From JAJDIA01 sp031555145 (GTDB lineage Bacteria; Bacteroidota; Bacteroidia; Bacteroidales; Tannerellaceae): DNA of 48,548 bases. The DNA lies in NCBI GenBank assembly GCA_031555145.1, contig JAVBUR010000094.1, positions 1 to 48,548 of the forward strand, written 5' to 3'. The number at the start of each line of letters is the position of its first letter. The stretch's first letter is position 1. A model generated the notes under the pieces. The model made no database searches, was not told where the DNA came from, and worked only from the letters and a program-made list of their open reading frames with translations. Positions 7,952-16,478 of the stretch are shown piece by piece. The translations under genes and the position numbers were made by a program.

Positions 7952-9412
7952 TTATTTTTTATCTATATACACAAGTTGTTTTTCTAATGAGTTATCGAAA
8001 TACTCCCCTTTCAGGACAATGGCCAATGCGGAAAATGCAATAATAGCCGTTGGATACTGTCCCCAAAAGGGATTGCCATATGCACTGGCCAGCATGCCGA
8101 AAATGCCACAGAGTAGCGCTGACAAGATTCCTTTCAACTCTCTGTTGTGAATCTTAAACATAATAATATACGCTCCACGTCCTATGGCCAGGAACAACAT
8201 ACCCAGATATAATGTCAATCCTACTACACCAGTCTCTACCCATAACTTTACATACCAAGAGTCATTGGGGATCATCGTAGTCAGTCGAATAGAGATATCC
8301 TGGTTTTCCGGGCCGGAAAGACCCAGTCCTTCTCCAAAAGGTTTGTTTTTCAGATATTCACCCAAAATTTTCTGATTGTCTTTTCGTACAATATATGACG
8401 CATCTTCTGTAGGCCTGAATGCGGTGCGCATGCGTCGTATTTGTTGATTGTCTTGTCCGATGTTGGTAAAAGCAAAGAAGCAATAGATAAACAGAAGAGC
8501 AATACCACTGGTTACCAACACTTGTATGTTTTTGCTCACAACAGCTAATAGGGCCAGACCGGCAAGAGGTACAATCATTGAGCCTCGTGTACCGGATAAA
8601 AACATCGTATAAATTGCCAATATGGAGATTAATCCATAAAATAGCTTCAGCTTATTACTTTTGATATAACAGGCAACGATAAAAAAGACGATTCCTGCAC
8701 ATCCCATGTTTGATCCAAAATTACCAGCGTCGGTAAAAAAAGAAAAATAACGCGTTCCGGTTCTAAGCAAATGCGTTCTATACGAACCTTTATCCAGCCA
8801 TTCAGTCTCTGCCCAATCAAAGCCAAACCTCTTTTGCATAAGTGCTTTTATTATAGCCAGCAGTGTAAATAAGGCATACATCAGGAGAAGAGTCTTTACC
8901 CATTTATACTTATCAAAGAGTAAAGCTACGATCAGAGAAACAAAGAATCCGTTCACAATCAATCCGCGAGATAGGACCCAACCTTTGACTACACCGGTCG
9001 GATTGTACACCTCTGCCAGACAGTATAACATCCAGATGAAAGTTCCAGCCGTCAATACATTAACTCCATGCTTCCATTCGATGTTCCTTAATAAGGCCGA
9101 ATGCACAATGATGAGGACTAACGTGGCTATCATCAGAACATCCATCAATACGCTAATTCCCGATATATTAATATAGCGGGCAATACCCATAATGAGATAA
9201 TTTACTACAAATATGGCGAAATATAACAGAAGAGGTAATTGTAATATTTTAACAGCCATGATCACAAGTAACGGAAATGCCACGATAGTTCCCATTAAAA
9301 CAACATTATTAGTTACCAATGAGTATACTATGCCAATCAGCCCTGGTATAAGGACCAAATTCACAACCTTTACATTACTTTGTGCTGTCTCTGTTACCTG
9401 ATTCTTCTTCAT
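7952..9412 (-). CDS. O-antigen ligase/polymerase (Wzy/WaaL-like)
   Basis: A 486-residue polytopic membrane protein with about 11-12 hydrophobic segments. The large periplasmic loop contains the Wzy_C hallmark FLSGTRGSMIVPLAG, corresponding to the SxSRG-type motif, and later PNDSWYVKLWVETGVVGL, equivalent to the HNxYL...E.G..G region of ligases. A histidine usual in WaaL is replaced here by PND, so polymerase is more likely than ligase (inference). It would join flipped repeat units in the periplasm. It begins one base after the Wzz/Wzc-like gene ends, in a compact operon. Confidence 0.85.
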   Translation of the reverse strand: MKKNQVTETAQSNVKVVNLVLIPGLIGIVYSLVTNNVVLMGTIVAFPLLVIMAVKILQLPLLLYFAIFVVNYLIMGIARYINISGISVLMDVLMIATLVLIIVHSALLRNIEWKHGVNVLTAGTFIWMLYCLAEVYNPTGVVKGWVLSRGLIVNGFFVSLIVALLFDKYKWVKTLLLMYALFTLLAIIKALMQKRFGFDWAETEWLDKGSYRTHLLRTGTRYFSFFTDAGNFGSNMGCAGIVFFIVACYIKSNKLKLFYGLISILAIYTMFLSGTRGSMIVPLAGLALLAVVSKNIQVLVTSGIALLFIYCFFAFTNIGQDNQQIRRMRTAFRPTEDASYIVRKDNQKILGEYLKNKPFGEGLGLSGPENQDISIRLTTMIPNDSWYVKLWVETGVVGLTLYLGMLFLAIGRGAYIIMFKIHNRELKGILSALLCGIFGMLASAYGNPFWGQYPTAIIAFSALAIVLKGEYFDNSLEKQLVYIDKK

Positions 9413-9413
9413 G

Positions 9414-11573
9414 TCATTTTACATGCGTTTCTCTGGCCGTAAGACCCATATAGATAATCCTGTTTGCTACAGTACGTACAGACGTTTCGGGAGGTAATTG
9501 CCCGGTGAAGTCTTCTACCGTTTCACGCATGGCATTATTCAGGTAGATAAACAACGGGGTTCCATTTACCATATCCTTAAGATACTTGATGAATTCATCG
9601 TCACTTGTCTTCCATACACGTTGTGCGTTGGCTATCAATATGTTTATGTCTGCTTTTTGCAATAGGGAAACCGGAATGCTGTTCCGATATATGGCCGGGT
9701 GTTCAATCAGAACAATATTCTCGTCACCATCCACATCAGACAAAATGCTATCGAAAGCAGAAGCTTGTAGATACTGTTTTCTCAAAGTGGCGTCTTCATG
9801 AATGTTGACATACTTCACTTTTAGCCCTTGTTCTTCCCATTGCTCCAACAGATAACTGGAAACAAAACTTTTACCTTCTCTGGATTCAATGCTCAGCACA
9901 TTAATATAGATGGTTTTCCCCGGTTTGAGGTAGCTGTTCAGGCGATTGCAGATATAGGTGGCTGAAATACGGTTACAGGCTTTAATATATCCTCGGTATT
10001 TTAACTGAATGTTTCCGGTGAAGGCTCCCAAGACAGGCATTTTAGTTAAACGTCTGGTCCGTTCGGCATCTCTCAATGTGCGATCAAGTAATTCGATCAC
10101 CAGATTGCATCCGATAATAAAAATCACACTTCCGAAGAAAGAGGCAATCACAAACAACAATCGTTTATTACTGTCACTTGTCAGCGGGAAAGTAGGGGGA
10201 GAGATCGTATTTAAATTAGCAGAGGTAAGCTGAAGGTTCTTCTGTTTGAGTTTGGCCACATTCAACGAGTGGAATACTTCCAGATAAGCCTGTTCTGTTA
10301 CCTTGATTTCACGTTCACGCCGGCTCAACTGGGTTCCTACAGGAGAAAACATTTTATATTGATCCATAAAATCATCCCGGCGGGCATTCATGACATCCAA
10401 TTCAGCCTTTGCTCGCGTGTTTTGAAGTAATTCTTCTAACCATTTGCTTACTACATCATCAATGGCAATACCCTCTTTTGAGTACTTGTATTCATCCATT
10501 TCATCCGTAATGGTAGAGATTTTACGTTCTGCGGCTTTCAACTGATTCTTATAGTCCTCTAACTCTTTATTGACTTTTTCATCAGTACCGGTTGTATTAA
10601 AGGCTTCAATCTCTGTTATCCGGCCATTAATCGTTGATAACTCATTCAGCGTGGTAATGAAGTTGGTATTGGCCCTGAATAGTTTTGTTCTTGTCTCAAT
10701 TTGACTCTCCAATTTCTTGACTAACTCGGTTGATGATTCATATTCCTTTAATACATCTTCATATCTGTCATTGAAATTAGTATAAGCAGCAGATAATGCC
10801 TTGGTTTGTTCTGCGTAGTTGATCACACCTTGCTCAACATTATATTGAGTTAAATCATTTTCCAAGACATTTAGGGATGCTTGTTGTTTTACCAATTCTT
10901 CTTCATAGTGCTTGATGATGTCATTCACCGTCCGATAGCGGATGCCGTCGTACGTGACCACCAACTCGTTATGGATCAGTTTTACCGTATTCTGGGCAAT
11001 CCCCGGATCATTAGCCTGATAAGAAACTTCTACAAGATCGCTGTTGTCAAGTCGATTAACCGACGTTTTACGTAAACTTTCATAACTGTAATGAGAATGC
11101 TTCCCATTGAACAATTCATACAAAAAGTTTTTTGGTTCTTCTTTTTTGTATGCATTCAGATTGTCGATTGTTTTATCGAATGAGTCATGATCTATCAGCC
11201 GGCTTACTTCTTCTGGTACGATTTTTTGCAGTTCATTAAAGTGGGTCGCTGTGATATACATATTATCCTCATTGGGATTACCATGTATCATGTTTAAAGC
11301 AAACAGATGCGTTGAAACAGTCTCCAACGTACCCTTGGCTTTTGTCAGATTGATCAGGTTGTCGAATATATTATTCAACACAACGGTATTTGGCTTATCA
11401 TCATCTAGCGTGGAGTTATAAGCTATCCCGGTATAAATACTGGTGGTTACGGTGTACGTTTTTGGTAGGAACTGGGTAAAATAGGCAACCAAAGCGGTAA
11501 CGAATACCCCCCCCAATATCATCTGATAACGGATACGATATATGAAGCGAGCGATAAATAAAGTAATATCCAT
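9414..11573 (-). CDS. Wzz/Wzc-like chain-length protein with degenerate kinase domain
   Basis: A 719-residue polysaccharide co-polymerase. Membrane helices lie at about 17-34 and near 475-497, flanking a periplasmic domain with long coiled-coil stretches, as in Wzz/Wzc/GumC proteins that set chain length and open the export channel. The cytoplasmic C-terminus resembles a bacterial tyrosine kinase (BY-kinase) domain, but its motifs are eroded. The Walker A-like segment is SIESREGKS (ending at residue 569) without the usual leading glycine/proline. The Walker A' position reads VKYVNIHED, and the Walker B position reads IVLIEHP (620-626) with Glu instead of the usual Asp. There is no C-terminal tyrosine cluster (it ends ARETHVK). 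It is therefore probably not an active autophosphorylating kinase. It sits one base from each neighbour. Confidence 0.85.
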   Translation of the reverse strand: MDITLFIARFIYRIRYQMILGGVFVTALVAYFTQFLPKTYTVTTSIYTGIAYNSTLDDDKPNTVVLNNIFDNLINLTKAKGTLETVSTHLFALNMIHGNPNEDNMYITATHFNELQKIVPEEVSRLIDHDSFDKTIDNLNAYKKEEPKNFLYELFNGKHSHYSYESLRKTSVNRLDNSDLVEVSYQANDPGIAQNTVKLIHNELVVTYDGIRYRTVNDIIKHYEEELVKQQASLNVLENDLTQYNVEQGVINYAEQTKALSAAYTNFNDRYEDVLKEYESSTELVKKLESQIETRTKLFRANTNFITTLNELSTINGRITEIEAFNTTGTDEKVNKELEDYKNQLKAAERKISTITDEMDEYKYSKEGIAIDDVVSKWLEELLQNTRAKAELDVMNARRDDFMDQYKMFSPVGTQLSRREREIKVTEQAYLEVFHSLNVAKLKQKNLQLTSANLNTISPPTFPLTSDSNKRLLFVIASFFGSVIFIIGCNLVIELLDRTLRDAERTRRLTKMPVLGAFTGNIQLKYRGYIKACNRISATYICNRLNSYLKPGKTIYINVLSIESREGKSFVSSYLLEQWEEQGLKVKYVNIHEDATLRKQYLQASAFDSILSDVDGDENIVLIEHPAIYRNSIPVSLLQKADINILIANAQRVWKTSDDEFIKYLKDMVNGTPLFIYLNNAMRETVEDFTGQLPPETSVRTVANRIIYMGLTARETHVK

Positions 11574-11574
11574 A

Positions 11575-12363
11575 TTATCTGTTTATGATTTTTATATTTG
11601 TGAGCATTTCCAACAAGGTAATCGCGTTGTGGAGTCTCGCCCTTCCTTCCTGATAGTTTACAACAGCGCCTGAACGTCTGGCTCTTTCCATGGATAAAGT
11701 GATAATATCAATCCTACCGTTAATAAAATCTTGTTCTGATATTTTCATCTGGGCATTATACAGAGCAGCAGCGTCTGATTTGGCTTTTAATACGGCCAAC
11801 TCACTGACTACCTGATTGTATGCTTCCAATATTTTAAGTTTGCGTTGTTCAATAGAAATCTCATATTCATACTCAATCCGGCGTAGTTTAGCCTTTTGTG
11901 CCCGCACTTTTTGCTTTTGTCCTACGAGGTCTCCAATAGGAATACTCAGGGATGCCCCTCCATAATAGGTATGTTGGGCATTACCGTAACTGGTTAAAAA
12001 CAACGGGTCTTCAATGGTAGATTGGGAAGAGAGTGACGATATCCTGCCATATTGATAGGAGCCGGTGATACGAAAATAATTTAGCCATTTTGCTTGTTCA
12101 GCTTTATAGTTGGCTTGCTGTTCATCACGGCTTGACTCAAAGATCTGAACGGAAGCATGTTCAAACACTGATTGCAGAAATACGGAAAGCGGGGGTAACT
12201 GCACGCGTTCATAATCACCCAGCAACGCTTGGATGGATTCATCATCGGATGTAGTGACCGTGATCGAGTTGTTACGTTCTAAGCCTGTGCCGGTGCTATT
12301 TTTATTTTGAGAGAAACATGTACTGGCAAAAAGGGTCAGAAGAATGAGAAAGAGATGTTTCAT
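11575..12363 (-). CDS. Short TolC-like outer membrane efflux protein
   Basis: A 262-residue secreted protein: a signal peptide (MKHLFLILLTLFASTCFSQ) is followed by long amphipathic helices of TolC/OEP type, for example the segment with KQKVRAQKAKLRRIEYEYE and the later EQDFINGRIDIITLSMERAR. Typical TolC proteins are 430-490 residues with two repeats; this one has room for only about one. Both ends are clean and the gene is not visibly interrupted, so it seems to be a genuine short form rather than a fragment. Its place between the sugar transferase and Wzz/Wzc-like genes suggests a part in export of the polymer. It could instead be a periplasmic coiled-coil adaptor. Confidence 0.75.
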   Translation of the reverse strand: MKHLFLILLTLFASTCFSQNKNSTGTGLERNNSITVTTSDDESIQALLGDYERVQLPPLSVFLQSVFEHASVQIFESSRDEQQANYKAEQAKWLNYFRITGSYQYGRISSLSSQSTIEDPLFLTSYGNAQHTYYGGASLSIPIGDLVGQKQKVRAQKAKLRRIEYEYEISIEQRKLKILEAYNQVVSELAVLKAKSDAAALYNAQMKISEQDFINGRIDIITLSMERARRSGAVVNYQEGRARLHNAITLLEMLTNIKIINR

Positions 12364-12377
12364 GAGTTGTTATTTGC

Positions 12378-13571
12378 TTATACATCCTCCTTCTGCACAA
12401 AGGCAAAGAAGGTTTTTATGATGATCATCACATCGCCCCAAAAGGAGAATGTGCGCGCATATTTGATGTCGAGCTGTTTTCTTTCCTCGGCCGACATGGC
12501 TTCGGAGCCTCCCCGTTTTTCCACTTGCCAGAGTCCGGTAAGACCGGCGGGGGCCATGAAACGGAGGATGCTTTCGTCACTGGTTAGCAGTTCGGCTTCA
12601 TACAAGGGTAGGGGACGGTTGCCGACTACCGACATATCCCCTTTCAGAATATTAAACAATTGAGGTAATTCGTCAATACTGTATTTACGGATAACATGTC
12701 CAACCCTGGTGATACGCGGGTCGTTTTTTAATTTGAAAAAAGCGTTGGAGCGTTCCGTTCGCTTTGTTTTCAGATAGGCCGTTTCGGAGGTGCTTTCGCT
12801 GTCGGAAAAAAGAATAATGCTGTTTTCATCCACAAGCACATCTGATACCATTGGTTCAGTTGATGTTACAATGACAGGTTGTTCCTGTGCTTCGGCCTCT
12901 TCCATGGCATATTGGTTGCTCTTTTTAAACTCGGCGAGCCGTTTATCGGCATCGGAATACATGGAACGGAATTTATAGAAATCAAATATTTTATAATTTG
13001 ATCCTACTCGTTTGGCTTTATAAACGATTTTGCCTTTGCTTTCCAACCGTACGGCTAAGCCGGTAAAGATGAAAATCGGTGACAAGCAAAGTATCGCCAT
13101 CAATGCAAAGAAAATATCAAAGGCCCGTTTCCATGTCGGCAATTTGAAATTGAGACTGGCCGGATCTATATCCGGTTTGAATGAGGTCAGTCTTTTTTTC
13201 GCTTTAAAGGTTTTAGCAATAGATAATATCCGCTGTAATTCTTCCGATGAAATAGAGTCGGAAACCATACAGTCAATGCCTGCTTTCAGGTATTGTAGTT
13301 TTTCTTCTTTGACTAAGGGAATAGCACTGATAAGGATAATATATGTTTCGATCTTCTGACTCCTTAACAGGTTGATGGTCAGTACGTCTGACTGATAATT
13401 TTTTCTTTCCAGAAATACACAACCGTCAATCTCACCTTCGGTAGAGATTTTCATTTGGGATAAAAGAGTATTCAGTTGCATTCGGTTAGAACAACTGACA
13501 ATGTCTTCTCCTGATATGGTTTTCAGATGGGATTCTACGTGTGCGGTATTTCCAAAAAAAATATACTTCAT
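12378..13571 (-). CDS. Polyprenyl sugar-phosphate transferase with pseudo-receiver N-domain
   Basis: A 397-residue protein predicted to prime glycan synthesis by moving a sugar-1-phosphate onto undecaprenyl phosphate at the inner membrane. Residues 1-125 resemble a response-regulator receiver: alternating strands and helices ending with IILISAIPLVKEEKLQYLKA and GIDCMVSDSISSEEL. The strand that should carry the phospho-acceptor Asp reads GCVFLERK, with E55, and the conserved Lys-Pro is replaced by SDS. Residues 140-397 are the PGT domain: WKRAFDIFFAL with a membrane hairpin, FYKFRSMYSDADKR, NDPRITRVGHVIRKYSIDEL and MSVVGNRPLPLYEAE. An acidic, Ser/Glu-rich insert (about 205-265) is much longer than in WbaP/PglC relatives. 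Its start overlaps the receiver gene stop by 4 bases (ATGA), indicating coupled translation. Confidence 0.9.
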   Translation of the reverse strand: MKYIFFGNTAHVESHLKTISGEDIVSCSNRMQLNTLLSQMKISTEGEIDGCVFLERKNYQSDVLTINLLRSQKIETYIILISAIPLVKEEKLQYLKAGIDCMVSDSISSEELQRILSIAKTFKAKKRLTSFKPDIDPASLNFKLPTWKRAFDIFFALMAILCLSPIFIFTGLAVRLESKGKIVYKAKRVGSNYKIFDFYKFRSMYSDADKRLAEFKKSNQYAMEEAEAQEQPVIVTSTEPMVSDVLVDENSIILFSDSESTSETAYLKTKRTERSNAFFKLKNDPRITRVGHVIRKYSIDELPQLFNILKGDMSVVGNRPLPLYEAELLTSDESILRFMAPAGLTGLWQVEKRGGSEAMSAEERKQLDIKYARTFSFWGDVMIIIKTFFAFVQKEDV

Positions 13572-13933
13572 TGTTTTAGCACTCTGCGTACCCTTACCTT
13601 TAATTCTTCGGGATTAAATGGTTTCAAGATAAAATCATCTGCTCCTTTTTCAAATAAACGAATCCGGTCTTCACTTCCATCCACACTTGATAAAATGAAA
13701 ACAGGGATGTCGCTGAACATCTCGTTTGCCTTTATGTACATGAGAAACTCTTCCCCATTCATTTCCGGCATGTTGATGTCAGAAATAATTAAGTCGGGTA
13801 TGTTACCTTCCATTAACCAGGCAATTGCTTTGATCGGGTTTTCAACATATTTCACGTCATATGCTGACAGATAGAGGGTTATGATCTTCGCAATTTCCGG
13901 TTTGTCGTCAAGTAAGAGAATTAATTTCTTCAT
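13568..13933 (-). CDS. Stand-alone receiver (CheY-like) protein
   Basis: A 121-residue single-domain response regulator. The ATG giving MKKLILLLDD was chosen over a TTG nine bases upstream. All receiver landmarks are present: acidic pair D9-D10, phospho-acceptor D52 in IISDINMPEMNG, the Ser/Thr switch at S82-S83 (FILSS), and K104 in FILKPF. There is no DNA-binding output domain, so it must act by protein contact. It is the first gene of the polysaccharide operon and is translationally coupled to a sugar transferase with a degenerate receiver, which makes that protein, or the export machinery, the obvious partner (inference). No histidine kinase lies nearby. Confidence 0.9.
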   Translation of the reverse strand: MKKLILLLDDKPEIAKIITLYLSAYDVKYVENPIKAIAWLMEGNIPDLIISDINMPEMNGEEFLMYIKANEMFSDIPVFILSSVDGSEDRIRLFEKGADDFILKPFNPEELKVRVRRVLKQ

Positions 13934-13971
13934 GAGTATCAATTATATATATTATCCTTTTTCTTATCCGG

Positions 13972-13979
13972 CAAAAATA
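13972..13979 (-). promoter_or_regulatory. -7 box of the minus-strand polysaccharide operon
   Basis: On the minus strand this reads TATTTTTG, matching TAnnTTTG, 38 bases upstream of the receiver gene. It is the only good candidate before the operon that runs down to 5607. A matching -33 TTG at the usual spacing is not seen. Confidence 0.5.
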
Positions 13980-14048
13980 AGAAAAAAACTAATAGGCACG
14001 TATGAAATACAATAATTTTAATGCGTATCTCAAAGCCTCTTTAAAACA

Positions 14049-14079
14049 GGGAAAGCGGTGATTTGTTCACCGCTTTCCC
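14049..14079 (-). terminator. Terminator after the GH20 gene
   Basis: A perfect 13-base stem (GGGAAAGCGGTGA paired with TCACCGCTTTCCC) with a 5-base loop lies 21 bases downstream of the hexosaminidase stop. On the minus strand it is followed by TGTTTTAAA, a weak T-run. It separates the GH20 unit from the polysaccharide operon. Confidence 0.85.
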
Positions 14080-14100
14080 TTAATTTTCTTTAAATCCCGT

Positions 14101-16449
14101 TTAATGTACCAACATGTCGGATGAGACCGGACTGAATTTCTCCGCATCAGACTTTCTCAGCATCACACCGCCGTTGTTCCAATTGGATGGCCATCCGCCG
14201 ATGATATGTCCGAGGAATACCACCTTGATCTCATGCAAACCCTGGGCGAGTGCCACCGAATTGTCATGACGGGAGAATCGTTTCACTTCACCTTTGTTGT
14301 TCACCAACAGCTTTCCGTCGATCCATACTTCTTCATTATCGGATGAAACGAAATAGACACCGTCTTCCGGAATGTTTACATAGCCGGTGGCTACAGCACC
14401 ATATTGTTTCACGCCGCGCATAGATTCGTCGCTTTTTTCCACACGGGTGAGTTCACGCAACGACGGAATAACTGACGATACCCGTTCCGAAACACTTTCC
14501 ATCTGAGCCGTTTCGAGGAAATAGCCATAAGCTACCTCCATCTTAAGTCCCGGTTCTGTACTTTCTACTGTTTTAGCAGGAGCCAGTTCCTGTTTTTCAA
14601 CAGTGATTTCACGGACTTTACTCATTTTGCCTGAAAGTAATACCGTACGGATCTTCAGTACACCCGATTCGGCAAATTCAATCGGCGCCTTATACACCGC
14701 AGACGTAGCTACAGGCTCTGTACCATCCAGTGTATAAACCATCTTGTTCACCGGACGTTTTGTTGTGAATTCCAAGGATACTTTATCGGTGAATGCTACA
14801 AAATTGCATGAACCATTCGGTTGTTCGGGTAGCGGAATATGATAGTTGATGTTATGTCCATCCAAGCGAACCAAAGCATTGTCCAGACGACGTTCGAAGT
14901 CTTTGTAGTCTTTCTTGTCGAGGGGTGTCCAAGTGATTTCAGCCAAGGCCAGGATACGCGGATACACACGGTATTCGTTTAATTCCGGTTGATACATGTA
15001 TTCAGACCAGGCGTTACCCTGTGCGCCGAGTACATAATGGCCTTTGCCTGAAGTCTGCAATGCCTCGGGCACCGGATTGTATTTGTAAATCTTTTCTACG
15101 GAAGAATATCCACCGATAGAAACCGGTTCGATCTTCGAATCACCTTCAAACTGGTCGATATACAAGCCTACAGGGTTCGGGCTCATGATCACATTATGAT
15201 CCATTGCAGCAGCAGCAATACCGCCTTCTTCACCACGCCATGACATAACGGTTGCCGAAGGAGCCAGGCCGCCTTCCAGGATTTCATCCCAACCAATCAT
15301 CTTCTTGCCGTGTTTGGCTACAACCTTTTCCATCCGTTGTACGAAATAGCTCTGCAAACGTTCTTCAGCGGAGTGGCCGTCTTTCGCTTTCAGGCCTTCT
15401 TCACGAATACGCTTTTGGCAAAGCGGACATTCTTTCCAGCTTGCTTTCGGGCATTCGTCACCACCGAGGTGGATATATTCGCCGGGGAACAAAGTCACCA
15501 CTTCATCCAGTACATCTTCGAGGAACTGGAATACTTCTTCCTTACCAGCGCAGAATACGATATCTTCTACACCCCAGATAATACGCGGGGTTGCCGGTTC
15601 GCCTTTACAGGATAGTTCCGGATAAGCGGAAATAGCCGCCATTCCGTGGCCGGGAAGTTCAATTTCGGGAATGATCGTGATATGGCGGTCTGCGGCATAT
15701 TGAACGATCTCTTTAATCTGATCCTGTGTGTAGAAGCCACCATACTCAAAGCCTTCACCTTCGATGCGTTTGCCTCCTACTTCGGTCAGTTTCGGATACT
15801 TCTTGATTTCGATACGCCATCCCTGGTCGTCGGTCAGATGCCAGTGCAGTGTGTTTAGTTTGAACAAAGCCATGGCGTCGATATGCTTTTTCATATTTTC
15901 AACCGGGATGAAATGGCGGCACGGATCAAGCATCAGGCCACGGTATCCAAACCGGGGACTATCCTTGACGCTTACTGCCGGCGCTGTCCAGGCGATACCT
16001 TTCACCACCGACTGACTTTCAATCTCAGCGGGAAGCAATTGCATAAAGCTTTCCATACCGTAGAACAGGCCTGCCGGGGTTTGGGCCTTTACCATTACGC
16101 CCTGGGGTGTTACGTCCAGTTCGTATCCTTCTTCGCCAGTGTCTGCTGCGCTGTCCAGTATCAGGGCAATCGTTTCAGATCCGCTTTGGTCGGTAACGGT
16201 TTGCTTGTAACCGGTGGCTGTCTGGATTTTAGTGGAAAAGAAACCGGCCACCGTCTGAGCTTCCTGTGTGGGAGCGTAGAATGTGACGCTTTTGGGCAGT
16301 GTGAAGTTTCCTTCGTTCTGCGTGAGGCTTGCAGGTGCCGGGATAATGTTGATCCCTTTGTTGTACGCTGCCTGCTCGGCCGGTTGGCTGCAACCGGACA
16401 ATAGAGCGCATACCACACCTGTGCACATAAATGCAATGAGATTCTTCAT
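14101..16449 (-). CDS. Beta-N-acetylhexosaminidase lipoprotein (GH20)
   Basis: A 782-residue family 20 glycoside hydrolase that should release terminal beta-linked GlcNAc or GalNAc from host glycans or peptidoglycan fragments by substrate-assisted catalysis. A lipoprotein signal ends at LLSGC (C20). The N-terminal GH20b-like domain covers about 35-165, and the catalytic barrel about 168-520 with GYRGLMLDPCRHF, HWHLTDDQGWRIE and the catalytic pair D331-E332 in HLGGDECPK. A chitobiase C-terminal-like beta domain (MVYTLDGTEPV) follows, then a last segment of about 130 residues with VYFVSSDNEEVWIDGKLL that resembles PA14 carbohydrate-binding domains. The gene begins 29 bases after glyA ends and may be read through from it. 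Cell-surface or periplasmic location is inferred. Confidence 0.93.
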   Translation of the reverse strand: MKNLIAFMCTGVVCALLSGCSQPAEQAAYNKGINIIPAPASLTQNEGNFTLPKSVTFYAPTQEAQTVAGFFSTKIQTATGYKQTVTDQSGSETIALILDSAADTGEEGYELDVTPQGVMVKAQTPAGLFYGMESFMQLLPAEIESQSVVKGIAWTAPAVSVKDSPRFGYRGLMLDPCRHFIPVENMKKHIDAMALFKLNTLHWHLTDDQGWRIEIKKYPKLTEVGGKRIEGEGFEYGGFYTQDQIKEIVQYAADRHITIIPEIELPGHGMAAISAYPELSCKGEPATPRIIWGVEDIVFCAGKEEVFQFLEDVLDEVVTLFPGEYIHLGGDECPKASWKECPLCQKRIREEGLKAKDGHSAEERLQSYFVQRMEKVVAKHGKKMIGWDEILEGGLAPSATVMSWRGEEGGIAAAAMDHNVIMSPNPVGLYIDQFEGDSKIEPVSIGGYSSVEKIYKYNPVPEALQTSGKGHYVLGAQGNAWSEYMYQPELNEYRVYPRILALAEITWTPLDKKDYKDFERRLDNALVRLDGHNINYHIPLPEQPNGSCNFVAFTDKVSLEFTTKRPVNKMVYTLDGTEPVATSAVYKAPIEFAESGVLKIRTVLLSGKMSKVREITVEKQELAPAKTVESTEPGLKMEVAYGYFLETAQMESVSERVSSVIPSLRELTRVEKSDESMRGVKQYGAVATGYVNIPEDGVYFVSSDNEEVWIDGKLLVNNKGEVKRFSRHDNSVALAQGLHEIKVVFLGHIIGGWPSNWNNGGVMLRKSDAEKFSPVSSDMLVH

Positions 16450-16478
16450 ATTTATTTTATATAGGTGAATAGCTTTAT

